7,859 bases of DNA, from NCBI GenBank assembly GCA_937889485.1, contig CALAPG010000045.1, forward strand, positions 1 to 7,859, written 5' to 3'. A program made the position numbers and the translations under genes. Numbering within the stretch: the first letter of the stretch is position 1; each line of letters opens with the position of its first letter. Positions 1 through 6,600 of the stretch are shown one piece after another. The notes under the pieces were generated by a model, which saw nothing but the letters and a program-made list of their open reading frames with translations, was not told the origin of the DNA and did not search any database. The DNA is from an uncultured Moraxella sp. (GTDB taxonomy: Bacteria > Pseudomonadota > Gammaproteobacteria > Pseudomonadales > Moraxellaceae).

Positions 1-8
1 GGTAACTC

Positions 9-191
9 ATGAAAAAACTAACCACATTCCTCTTTGTCATTACCACCGCGATTATGCTACAAGGCTGTGTGCATAAAATTGTCACTGTCCCCGTCAAAGT
101 TGCCTATAAGACCACCAAAGGGGTGGTCAAAGGCACGGTAGCCGTTGCTAAAGCGGTAATACCAGGCGATAGCAACGATAAAAAAGACTAA
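9..191 (+). CDS. small lipoprotein, 60 aa
   Basis: Seen: Met-Lys-Lys start, a hydrophobic stretch at about residues 5-17 and a lipobox LQGC ending at Cys20, the expected pattern for signal peptidase II cleavage and N-terminal lipidation. The mature part is only about 41 residues, rich in Val, Lys and Thr, with a repetitive VKVAYKTTKGVVKGTVAVAK stretch and a charged Asp/Lys tail (DSNDKKD). Short lipoproteins of this look are common in Moraxellaceae, but no function is known to me. Likely periplasmic, anchored to the inner or outer membrane; the residue after Cys is Val, not Asp, so there is no classical inner-membrane retention signal. Only 8 bases precede the start, so promoter and most of the ribosome binding site lie outside the window. 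It converges on the methyltransferase gene with a 31-nt gap. Confidence 0.8.
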   Translation: MKKLTTFLFVITTAIMLQGCVHKIVTVPVKVAYKTTKGVVKGTVAVAKAVIPGDSNDKKD

Positions 192-203
192 AATTCATGA
201 GCT

Positions 204-228
204 GCCTGATCATTGATGGCAATCAGGC
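204..228. terminator. small hairpin between convergent genes
   Basis: GCCTGAT (204-210) and ATCAGGC (222-228) form a 7-bp perfect inverted repeat with an 11-nt loop between the convergent lipoprotein and methyltransferase genes; its right arm overlaps the methyltransferase stop codon. No clear T-run follows on either strand, so its role as an intrinsic terminator is doubtful. Confidence 0.3.
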
Positions 229-1014
229 GTAGTGTCTTTGCCGTAATATTTCATACAGACAAAGCGCGCCAGCAATCGCCACATTTAGGCTTTCTTGACC
301 GTTGGGTTGGGGTAGAGCAATGGGGTGTGACTGGGCAAATATTTTGTCATCCACGCCTTGCCCCTCATGCCCCATGACTAAGGCTAACGGCTGGGTCAAA
401 TCGGTTTGATAAATCACTTGGTCAGTATGGCTACTGGTGGCAAACATGGGTACTTTGACCTTTGCCAAAACGTCTTCAACGCTTACGCCTTCAAAAATCG
501 TTAGGCTAAAATTTGCCCCCATACCCGCTCGCAGCGTCTTGGGTGAATAGGCAGCCGCGCTACCTTGGGTACAAATCACCGTCTTTATGCCCACCGCTGA
601 GGCGGTGCGTAACAGCGTGCCTAGATTGCCATTGTCCTGCACGCCATTGATGATGAGGCAATCGCTGGTGATGTCTTTATCAAAGGTGAGTGTAGGCATG
701 TCAATAATCGCCATGATGGGCAGACTTTCCCCCAGGCTACGGATTTCTTTATACAGATGATCGCTGATGGTCAAGGTTTTGACAGTTGTTAGACGATTTA
801 ATAAAGTTTTGATTTCGTCATTGTCCAAACCGCTTTCGCTGACAATCACGGTTTGGGGCGTGAGGCTGGCATTGAGATAGCTTTCTAGCAAATGCGTGCC
901 TTCAATCACGGTTTTGCCGAGTTTTTTACGCTGGCGTGACCCTGTGAGTAGGGCATAGGCAGTTTTGATGGTAGGGTTGTCTTTTGACGTAACGATTGGG
1001 TTATAAGTTGTCAT
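223..1014 (-). CDS. TrmH/SpoU-family RNA 2'-O-methyltransferase
   Basis: 263 aa. Predicted to transfer a methyl group from S-adenosylmethionine to a ribose 2'-OH in rRNA or tRNA in the cytoplasm. The N-terminal ~100 residues look like the SpoU substrate-binding (L30e-like) domain, including the family signature VIEGTHLLESYL at about 36-47. The C-terminal SPOUT domain shows the three knot motifs: NGVQDNGNLGTLLRTASAVG at 123-142 (Asn and Arg136), LVMGHEGQGV at 212-221, and LPQPNGQESLNVAIAGA at 234-250, where the SAM-binding loop and catalytic Asn/Ser lie. Length is normal for the family. The ATG at 1014 is preceded by GAGAAG, a plausible Shine-Dalgarno sequence. The exact target nucleotide cannot be told from sequence; RlmB-like or other rRNA methylation is possible. 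Confidence 0.88.
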   Translation of the reverse strand: MTTYNPIVTSKDNPTIKTAYALLTGSRQRKKLGKTVIEGTHLLESYLNASLTPQTVIVSESGLDNDEIKTLLNRLTTVKTLTISDHLYKEIRSLGESLPIMAIIDMPTLTFDKDITSDCLIINGVQDNGNLGTLLRTASAVGIKTVICTQGSAAAYSPKTLRAGMGANFSLTIFEGVSVEDVLAKVKVPMFATSSHTDQVIYQTDLTQPLALVMGHEGQGVDDKIFAQSHPIALPQPNGQESLNVAIAGALCLYEILRQRHYA

Positions 1015-1102
1015 TTTCTTCTCTAAAACTTATTTTTTGTAAAACATTTTGAATGTATAAAGGCAATTATTTCATCATCACTTATCAAACCCAATTGAAA
1101 AT

Positions 1103-1123
1103 GACTGGCAATGAGAGCCAGTT
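1103..1123 (-). terminator. possible weak terminator after the Fic remnant
   Basis: ACTGGC (1104-1109) and GCCAGT (1117-1122) form a 6-bp stem with a 7-nt loop. On the minus strand it is followed by CATTTTC, a very short T-run. It lies about 30 nt downstream of the Fic-remnant stop codon, where an end to the fbp/Fic-remnant transcript would be expected. Short stem and weak T-run keep this tentative. Confidence 0.35.
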
Positions 1124-1152
1124 TCCATTGCCAAGCCGACAAAGTGTTCAAG

Positions 1153-1569
1153 TCATTTGCCATCATCAAATTCATCATTTAACCGATAAAAATGAGATTT
1201 ATTTTCACCCACCACAACCAACAAATTTTTGGTAACAAACAACGACAAATAACGCCTAACCGTTGCCGCTGATTTATCCAATAATTCTTGGGCTTGGGCT
1301 TGGCGATTGATTAAATATACATAAATTTGGCGAAAAACTTGCAACTCAGTAGCGGATAATTTATCGCTCAAAATTTGCAATTTATCGCTCACCTGCTCAA
1401 GGCTTAAGCTATTGTTTTTAATCGCTAAAGACGCTTGAATTGAGCGAAGTCGGTGATTTTTACGAAGATGTAACTGCCGCTCGTATGCCACGCTCAACTG
1501 TCCGATTGTCTGAGAAATCGTGACGATTTGGTTGAGCATGGTGTTGGTAATGGAAAACGGCGGTTTCAT
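1153..1569 (-). pseudogene. Fic-family protein remnant lacking the catalytic core (in-frame internal deletion)
   Basis: 138 aa from ATG at 1569; a TTG two codons upstream is an alternative start. Residues 1-60 match the start of Fic (AMP-transferase) family proteins: MKPPFSIT, a helical stretch, then LRSIQASLAIKNNSLSLEQV (41-60), the region carrying the inhibitory-helix motif of class II Fic proteins. A full-length Fic protein would continue through about 200 residues including the HPFxxGNGR active site. Here none of that is present. The ORF passes directly into residues ~70-132, which resemble the C-terminal winged helix-turn-helix of the same proteins (AQELLDKSAATVRRYLSLF, then VVVGENKSHFYRL). 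It cannot AMPylate. It could survive as a small DNA-binding protein or be decaying. It begins 12 nt after the fbp stop codon and may be co-transcribed with fbp. The family assignment rests on remembered patterns, not a search. Confidence 0.6.
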
Positions 1570-1581
1570 GGGCAATTATTT

Positions 1582-2559
1582 TTACTTCGCTTCTTCATGC
1601 AGCTTTTTGACATACTCAACTTCGTTTTTTGCCCCAAGTACCACAGGCACACGCTGATGAATATGGGTTGGCGCAATTTCCATAATACGGTTGGTGGCAT
1701 CGGTGCTCATACCGCCTGCTTGCTCAATCAAAAAGCTCATGGGATTGGCTTCATACATGAGGCGCAGTTTGCCAGCCTTGTCAGGGTGCTTGGTGTCAAA
1801 CGGGTAGCTAAATACCCCGCCACGGCATAAGATACGGTGAATATCACCCACCATTGCTGCCACCCAGCGCATGTTAAAATCTTTACCACGCACGCCGTTT
1901 TTCCCTTCAACAAACTCATCAATGTAACGCTGCATAGGTGATAGCCAATAGCGATAATTGGAGGCATTAATGGCATATTCTTTTGTATCAGGTGAAATTT
2001 GAATCGCGTCTTTAATTTGGATAAATTGTTTGGTTTCTGGGTCAAGGCTAAACATGACCACACCAGCACCGAGCGTGATTGCCATGACAGTTGACGTACC
2101 ATATAGCACATAGCCTGAGGCAAGCTGGTCAGTGCCTTTTTGTAAAAAGTCATGATCGGTCGCGGTTTGTCCTTGGTTATTGTAAGGCAAAATCGAGAAA
2201 ATCGTGCCCACTGCCATATTGATGTCGATATTGGATGAGCCATCTAATGGGTCAAATAGTACCAATAGCGAGCCATTAGGATTGGCAGGGGTTGAATTAT
2301 CAAGCTCTTCTGATGCCACGCCAGCGCAGTGAGGGTTATTACTTAATGCCTCAAGCAGCAAGTCATTGGCAATCACGTCCAGTTTTTTTTGGTCTTCGCC
2401 TTGCACGTTTTGGTTGCCCGCTTCGCCCAAGATATCGGCAAGTGCGCCACGTTTTAACAAATCACTAATATAAATACACACTTGAGAGATGGTGTGAATG
2501 GTGTCACAAATGGCGGGATTTTGACGGTTATTGCTTAGATAATCGGCTAATGTTGACAT
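1582..2559 (-). CDS. fbp: class 1 fructose-1,6-bisphosphatase
   Basis: 325 aa. Hydrolyses fructose 1,6-bisphosphate to fructose 6-phosphate, the committed step of gluconeogenesis, in the cytoplasm. Seen: GVASEEL at 80-86 and [10 protein letters not shown] at 103-112 (metal-binding Glu and Asp residues), [12 protein letters not shown] at 201-212, [15 protein letters not shown] at 230-244, GGVFSYP at 247-253 and [11 protein letters not shown] at 263-273 with the last metal-binding Glu. These are the class 1 hallmarks and all look intact; length is normal (about 330). The ATG at 2559 is preferred over an in-frame upstream ATG at 2652 because family proteins start close to MSTLADYL, the extra 31 residues show no family likeness, and AAGG precedes the 2559 start at a suitable distance. 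Divergent from pyrB; the Fic remnant follows closely. Confidence 0.95.
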   Translation of the reverse strand: MSTLADYLSNNRQNPAICDTIHTISQVCIYISDLLKRGALADILGEAGNQNVQGEDQKKLDVIANDLLLEALSNNPHCAGVASEELDNSTPANPNGSLLVLFDPLDGSSNIDINMAVGTIFSILPYNNQGQTATDHDFLQKGTDQLASGYVLYGTSTVMAITLGAGVVMFSLDPETKQFIQIKDAIQISPDTKEYAINASNYRYWLSPMQRYIDEFVEGKNGVRGKDFNMRWVAAMVGDIHRILCRGGVFSYPFDTKHPDKAGKLRLMYEANPMSFLIEQAGGMSTDATNRIMEIAPTHIHQRVPVVLGAKNEVEYVKKLHEEAK

Positions 2560-2737
2560 AAAAACGACCTTGGTAAAATAAATAATAATTGGGTAGTAAA
2601 AGGTAGGGTTTGCGGTAGATTGTACCATTTTTTTGCAGGCTTGATGAGCCACAAAAGCAAAATATTGGCGTGTTTATTGGCGGCAAATTAAGTTAAAATA
2701 AGCCCATTAAAAATTTAAGAAAAAACTAGGTAATCAC
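2560..2737. promoter_or_regulatory. divergent fbp/pyrB promoter region
   Basis: 178-nt, A/T-rich spacer between divergently transcribed fbp and pyrB, which must hold the promoters for both. For pyrB a TAAAAT at 2694-2699 is a possible -10 element, but only a weak TGTTTA lies at -35 spacing. CTAGG (2726-2730) about 7 nt before the pyrB ATG is the likely ribosome binding site. An 8-bp direct repeat TATTGGCG occurs at 2663-2670 and 2675-2682, 12 bp apart, overlapping the possible -35 region; a regulator site is conceivable but unproven. Confidence 0.45.
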
Positions 2738-3772
2738 ATGAACATACTTACCACACAAACCCTATCAAACGAAGCGCTACAAACCAAACTTGACCAAGCT
2801 ATGGCAAAGCCTGAAAAAACGCAAGGCGGTATTCGCCACTTTATTGGGGTTGAGGGGCTCTCAAAAACGCAGCTAATGCAAATTATCGAAAAAGCCGATG
2901 GTTATTTGCTTGGCAATGGACAAATTCGTAACAGTGATGAGCTAGATGGCTGCACCGTGATGAATCTGTTTTTTGAAAATTCCACCCGTACACGCACCAC
3001 TTTTGATGTGGCTGCCAAACGCTTGGGCGCAAATGTCATTAGTATCGATATTGCCAAATCCAGTACCGCCAAGGGCGAGAGCCTGCGCGACACGCTTTGG
3101 AATTTAGAAGCGATGACCGCAGATATCTTCGTGGTGCGTCATTCATCAAGTGGTGCGGCGCATTTTATGGCAACCGAGGTTACCCCAAATATTGCCATTA
3201 TCAATGGCGGCGATGGCTGGCACGCGCATCCCACCCAAGCCATGCTTGATATGCTGACTATTTACCGTGAAGCCAAACGCCCATTTGAAGAATTGACCGT
3301 GGCGATTATTGGCGATATCAAACATAGCCGCGTGGCACGTTCAGATATTTCAGCCCTCAAAACGTTGGGGGTTAAAGAGATTCGCGTGGTTGCGCCCAAG
3401 ACCTTACTACCTAAAGGCATCGAGCGTTATGGCGTGACCGTGTATAACGACATTGACCAAGCCGTGGTGGGCTGTGATGTACTCATTGGGCTACGCATCC
3501 AAAATGAGCGGATTGGCTCACCGCTTTTGCCATCAACCTCAGAATATTTTAAAACCTATGGCATTACCCCAGAGCGTGTGGCACTGGCAAAACCTGATGC
3601 CATTGTAATGCACCCAGGTCCAATGAATCGCGGTGTTGAGATTGCCTCAAGTGTGGCAGATGGTGAGCAGTCGGTGATTTTAAAACAAGTTAATAACGGC
3701 ATTGCCGTGCGTATGGCGGTGCTAGCAATGGCAATGCAAGGGCAGCGCACTAGTAAGGCAATTGGTGTATGA
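2738..3772 (+). CDS. pyrB: aspartate carbamoyltransferase, catalytic subunit
   Basis: 344 aa. Joins carbamoyl phosphate and L-aspartate to form N-carbamoyl-L-aspartate, the second step of de novo pyrimidine synthesis, in the cytoplasm. Seen: the carbamoyl-phosphate loop [13 protein letters not shown] at 78-90, SSTAKGES at 108-115 (Ser and Lys112 reaching into a neighbouring subunit's site), VRH at 133-135, [10 protein letters not shown] at 164-173, the aspartate-binding GLRIQNER at 251-258 and [12 protein letters not shown] at 291-302. The N-terminus is about 30 residues longer than the E. coli enzyme, as in the Pseudomonas-type enzymes that pair with a dihydroorotase homologue. No regulatory pyrI gene follows. 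The pyrC' gene lies 109 nt downstream on the same strand, so the two are probably one operon. Confidence 0.95.
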   Translation: MNILTTQTLSNEALQTKLDQAMAKPEKTQGGIRHFIGVEGLSKTQLMQIIEKADGYLLGNGQIRNSDELDGCTVMNLFFENSTRTRTTFDVAAKRLGANVISIDIAKSSTAKGESLRDTLWNLEAMTADIFVVRHSSSGAAHFMATEVTPNIAIINGGDGWHAHPTQAMLDMLTIYREAKRPFEELTVAIIGDIKHSRVARSDISALKTLGVKEIRVVAPKTLLPKGIERYGVTVYNDIDQAVVGCDVLIGLRIQNERIGSPLLPSTSEYFKTYGITPERVALAKPDAIVMHPGPMNRGVEIASSVADGEQSVILKQVNNGIAVRMAVLAMAMQGQRTSKAIGV

Positions 3773-3830
3773 CAGTGAGCATCATGTTACTAGAAAAATT
3801 CGCCTAGCATCTTGCCTAGGGGCTAGCCCG
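3769..3830 (+). other. pyrB-pyrC' intercistronic mini-ORF and CTAG inverted repeats
   Basis: An ATG overlapping the pyrB stop as ATGA opens a 12-codon ORF (3769-3807, [12 protein letters not shown]) in a frame different from pyrC'. Just after it are overlapping short inverted repeats: CCTAG (3803-3807) with CTAGG (3816-3820), CTAGC (3804-3808) with GCTAG (3822-3826), and the palindrome GGCTAGCC (3821-3828). They would form mutually exclusive hairpins. There is no T-run, so this is not a plain terminator. It may be RNA processing or translation-coupling structure, or chance. Confidence 0.3.
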
Positions 3831-3881
3831 TTATCAAAAAGCTATCAATTCAAAAAATTTCAAGTAATAAAAAGGCAAAAC

Positions 3882-5042
3882 ATGAAAAACTTACTTCCCC
3901 AAAACTGGCAGTTTGACACCGCCAAACTGAACAACACACAAACAGACGGCAAATGGCTGCTACCGCCGCTTGTGGATCTATGTGCGCGCCTACGCGAACC
4001 TGGGCACCAGTCTCATGGCACCCTCAAATCTGAAGGCAAAGCCGCCCGCCAAAACGGCTTTTTGCATGTGGTGATGCCACCTGATACCATCCCTGTGCTA
4101 GAAAATGGCGCATTACTGCAAGGGCTGCGTGAAAGGGCGTACCAAGACGGCGGTATATACTTACATTTACTAGGTGCCATGACGGCAGGGCTTGCAGGAG
4201 AAAAACCTGCCAATTTAGCAGGGCTAAAAAAAGGTGGCGTGATAGGCGTGAGTAACGCCCGTGCCAGTTTTGCCAACGATGACGTACTATTGCAAGCGCT
4301 AGAATATGCCGCAACCTTTGATATCAAAGTGTTTTTTTATCCTGATGAACCCAGCCTATCCAAAAACGGTGTAGCCCATGATGGTTACATTGCCAGTTAT
4401 CATGGCTTGGCGGGTATTCCTTGGATTGCTGAGACGGTTGCCCTGTCAAAACAGCTACTAATCGTCGAAGAAACAGGCGTGACCGCGCATTTTAGCCAAC
4501 TAACTACCAAGTCATCGATTGACTTGATACGCTGGGCAAAACAGCGCGGTTTGCCTGTCACCTGTGACGTTGCCATGCACCAACTACACTTGACCGATGA
4601 TGCGTTGATTGGCTTTAATGCCCTTGCCTATGTGTTGCCACCGCTTCGTAGTAATACCGACAAAAAAGCTTTGCTTGAGGGCTTGGCAGATGGCACGATT
4701 GATGCCATTTGTAGCCACCATGAGCCGCTTGCCAAGACCGCAAAACAAGCGCCATTTGCTGAGTGCCATGCAGGGATTAGTAACTTTGACACCTTTATGG
4801 CATTGGGCTGTCAGTTGGTGGCAGATAGGGTATTAACTACCGAACAACTGGTAGAAAAAATTAGCATCAATCCTGCCAAAATTGCAGGGATTGACACGTT
4901 ATGGCAGCAAAAAGGCGGGGCGGTGCTCGTTGACCCGAACGAGTCGTGGTGTGTTACCAAAGATAGTATGATATCGGCAGGCAAAAACACCCCATTTATC
5001 GGTAGTCAGCTGGTGGGTAAGGTGACACAGGTATTTTTTTAA
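3882..5042 (+). CDS. pyrC': dihydroorotase-like protein PyrC' (catalytically inactive ATCase partner)
   Basis: 386 aa. Type I dihydroorotase fold with the active site dismantled. The usual HxHxR after 'D-L' is changed: residues 32-38 read DLCARLR, so both metal-binding His are gone although the following REPG remains. Where active enzymes have HVST, this one has QLTT (206-209). The catalytic TDHAP is replaced by SHHEP (278-282). PPLRSNTD (253-260) and LLEGLADGTIDAI (264-276) keep the family scaffold. In Pseudomonas-type ATCases such a pseudo-dihydroorotase binds PyrB and is needed for a stable dodecameric holoenzyme; that role is inferred here. A real dihydroorotase must be encoded elsewhere. 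The ATG at 3882 is chosen because AAAAGG precedes it by about 7 nt and because the in-frame extension back to a TTG at 3762 looks non-coding. Confidence 0.9.
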   Translation: MKNLLPQNWQFDTAKLNNTQTDGKWLLPPLVDLCARLREPGHQSHGTLKSEGKAARQNGFLHVVMPPDTIPVLENGALLQGLRERAYQDGGIYLHLLGAMTAGLAGEKPANLAGLKKGGVIGVSNARASFANDDVLLQALEYAATFDIKVFFYPDEPSLSKNGVAHDGYIASYHGLAGIPWIAETVALSKQLLIVEETGVTAHFSQLTTKSSIDLIRWAKQRGLPVTCDVAMHQLHLTDDALIGFNALAYVLPPLRSNTDKKALLEGLADGTIDAICSHHEPLAKTAKQAPFAECHAGISNFDTFMALGCQLVADRVLTTEQLVEKISINPAKIAGIDTLWQQKGGAVLVDPNESWCVTKDSMISAGKNTPFIGSQLVGKVTQVFF

Positions 5043-5063
5043 CTTGCTATCAAGACGCTAAAG

Positions 5064-5231
5064 TTATTTGGCGGGTTTGGCAGCCTTGATAATGCTAGGC
5101 GTATTGGGGTTGGCACTGTGGCGGTGTTTGTGGGTGCTGCACGCAAAACTGCTTACAGAAATCAGTGTGGCAGCTAAGGTGATAACGCTGGCTATGGCAA
5201 GGTGTCTAGATGGGTGAGTGGATGTTTTCAT
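5064..5231 (-). CDS. small secreted or lipid-anchored protein, 55 aa, unknown function
   Basis: A short reading frame from ATG at 5231 to TAA at 5064-5066. It begins MKTSTHPSRHLA (basic N-region), has a hydrophobic segment at about residues 11-24 (LAIASVITLAATLI), then SVSSFAC at 25-31, which fits either a signal peptidase I site (SFA) or a poor lipobox ending in Cys31. The short tail starts CSTHKHRHSANPNTPS, His-rich, and ends KAAKPAK. I do not recognise a family. A modest ribosome binding site (TATAGG) lies upstream. The gene converges on pyrC' with a 21-nt gap. Support is the ordered basic/hydrophobic/cleavage-site pattern and good packing against pyrC'; at this length a chance ORF is possible. 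Confidence 0.5.
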   Translation of the reverse strand: MKTSTHPSRHLAIASVITLAATLISVSSFACSTHKHRHSANPNTPSIIKAAKPAK

Positions 5232-5456
5232 ATAAACCTATACAGTTGTTACTAAGTAGTCAGGGTTAACAAGTAATAAATGAATGTTTAAAACTATGGT
5301 TTTGGGAGTTTTGGGCAAATAATATCACCAATTGTGTGCTGTGTCGCACTTATATTGACTCAAAATTGAGTTTAGCCAATAGTCAACTAGCAAAAAATGG
5401 CAACATTAACCCTGTTTGCCATTTTTTGTATTATGTCAATATCCCATTATCTCATA
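5232..5456. other. A/T-rich intergenic region left of the IS
   Basis: 225 nt with no recognisable gene on either strand. It holds the terminator-like hairpin at 5391-5428 and a nest of inverted repeats: ACTCAA/TTGAGT (5358-5363 and 5366-5371) inside TTGACT/AGTCAA (5355-5360 and 5381-5386). Its right edge is the IS end. The missing C-terminal part of the serine recombinase would be expected here if the IS had inserted simply, but none of the three minus-strand frames next to the IS reads like one. Confidence 0.5.
5391..5428. terminator. bidirectional intrinsic terminator
   Basis: CAAAAAATGGCAA (5391-5403) and TTGCCATTTTTTG (5416-5428) are a perfect 13-bp inverted repeat with a 12-nt loop. Its core stem TGGCAA/TTGCCA is flanked by A6 and T6, so either strand gives a hairpin followed by a U-run. 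It could end read-through from pyrB-pyrC' (no nearer terminator is visible) and shield it from leftward transcription out of the IS. The stem is A/T-rich, so efficiency is uncertain. Confidence 0.6.
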
Positions 5457-5478
5457 CAGGGCAATCGCACTATAAAAA
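5457..5478 (+). repeat. IS terminal inverted repeat, left
   Basis: 22 bp, identical in reverse complement to 6614-6635. It contains the TAG stop of the transposase (5470-5472), so the last residues of the transposase (KFL) are encoded by the repeat itself. Confidence 0.9.
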
Positions 5479-6567
5479 TTTTCCGAACAGCAACTTTTCA
5501 CGGAAAGCCGTATTTTGAGACGCCCTAATTTTGTGACGCTTTACCGACAGATTAGCATCACCATTAGCACGAATAAGATTTAACGCAGTGCGAGTAAGCA
5601 AAGCAATATTAGCCTTTTCATTGCGTTCAAGCTTGATAGCAGTATCCTCACCGAATATTACATCAAGCACCCAGTGCTGACTATTCTCAATTGCCCAATG
5701 CTTGCGAAGGGTATCGCCAATCGTGGTTAAATCTGTCAACGACGATAAATAATAGCGACGTTCTGTGCTTACGTTACCTTGAATATCACGAGTGGATTCA
5801 ACCATCACAACAGCATTTAGCGTATGCCACTGGTCTTTTTGTTCCAACCAATCCAACTCAGTTGAAATCGCATAACGTCTAGTTTCAAGGCGACCATGGT
5901 CTTTTTCGGTAGTTTCATAGACTTTTAGTTGCTTGTTATCAAACTGAGTATTGAGCCACAAAGATACATCATCGAATAAAGTTTTATGATTATTTTTTAA
6001 CGCCAAGATGTAGTTGCCACCTTGTTTGATAATTTGTTTGGTGGTGTCTTTTTGGCAATACATGGCATCAGCCGTGATGGTGCTACCTTTGATGTCGATA
6101 AGACTAAGTAGCTGTGGCAGTGTGGTGATTTCATTGGCTTTGTCGTTGATGTCGGTTTGGGCTAGGATAAGTTTAGCTTCACTGGCATAGGCACTAACAA
6201 GCTGTAAATTATCGTTATCGTGATGACTACCTTGTACAAATTTGCCATCAATGGCAATGTGTTTGTGCTTTGGGGCGTTGTGGTTTATCCATTGGCTAAA
6301 ATAGCGGTTAATTTGGTCTTTATTTAATCGTTTCATAACGTTGCTAAAAGTGTCATGTGAGGGTATGCCATTGGTTAGGTCAAGAAAGCTGGCAAACCAC
6401 GTTTGGTTTTCACTAGCAAAGTCCTCAATGGCTACCCAGTCACTATAGCCACATAGTATGCCTGTGAGGGCAATGGTTAAAATGTTTTTAAGTGGGTGTA
6501 GTAGGTTTTTGTTTTGTCGTCTTGGGTCTTCTATTTGACTTAGGTATGCAATTGGGTTTGTGAGCAT
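5470..6567 (-). CDS. ISAs1-family DDE transposase
   Basis: 365 aa. Catalyses cut-and-paste or replicative movement of the IS. Seen: the family N-terminal region with QIEDPRRQNKNLLHPLKNIL (11-30) and ILCGYSDWVAIEDFA (37-51), then an RNase H-like core: first catalytic Asp in AIDGK (Asp107), second in TADAMYCQ (Asp167), and Glu294 in HWAIENSQHWVLDV. All three DDE residues are present and no frameshift or stop interrupts the frame, so it is probably active. The ATG at 6567 is preferred because AAGGGA stands 6 nt upstream; a GTG at 6594 would add 9 residues but has no good binding site. The stop falls in the left inverted repeat. Confidence 0.9.
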   Translation of the reverse strand: MLTNPIAYLSQIEDPRRQNKNLLHPLKNILTIALTGILCGYSDWVAIEDFASENQTWFASFLDLTNGIPSHDTFSNVMKRLNKDQINRYFSQWINHNAPKHKHIAIDGKFVQGSHHDNDNLQLVSAYASEAKLILAQTDINDKANEITTLPQLLSLIDIKGSTITADAMYCQKDTTKQIIKQGGNYILALKNNHKTLFDDVSLWLNTQFDNKQLKVYETTEKDHGRLETRRYAISTELDWLEQKDQWHTLNAVVMVESTRDIQGNVSTERRYYLSSLTDLTTIGDTLRKHWAIENSQHWVLDVIFGEDTAIKLERNEKANIALLTRTALNLIRANGDANLSVKRHKIRASQNTAFREKLLFGKFL

Positions 6568-6600
6568 GGTGGTTCCCTTGTCGCTTTTGCTCACAGTTTA

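Noticed and set aside
1053..1235. 60-aa plus-strand ORF
   Set aside because: Overlaps the end of the Fic remnant antisense, has no recognisable domain and no clear ribosome binding site.
1528..1830. 100-aa plus-strand ORF opposite fbp
   Set aside because: Antisense shadow of a well-supported fbp gene.
2560..2652. 31-residue N-terminal extension of fructose-bisphosphatase from ATG at 2652
   Set aside because: No family likeness, and a ribosome binding site supports the internal ATG at 2559; the extension would also use up much of the divergent promoter region.
3762..3881. 40-residue N-terminal extension of PyrC' from a TTG overlapping pyrB
   Set aside because: The frame is open, but the sequence is not dihydroorotase-like and the ATG at 3882 has a good ribosome binding site.
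4013..4327. Two long minus-strand ORFs opposite pyrC'
   Set aside because: Shadows of a strongly conserved plus-strand gene.
5048..5091. TATCAAG/CTTGATA inverted repeat after pyrC' as a terminator
   Set aside because: 7-bp arms with a 30-nt loop and no T-run; the second arm lies within the small convergent ORF.
5336..5518. 60-aa plus-strand ORF running into the IS
   Set aside because: It crosses the terminator hairpin and the IS end and is antisense to the transposase; the composition is not protein-like.
6568..6594. GTG start adding 9 residues to the transposase
   Set aside because: No Shine-Dalgarno sequence; the ATG at 6567 has AAGGGA at proper spacing.
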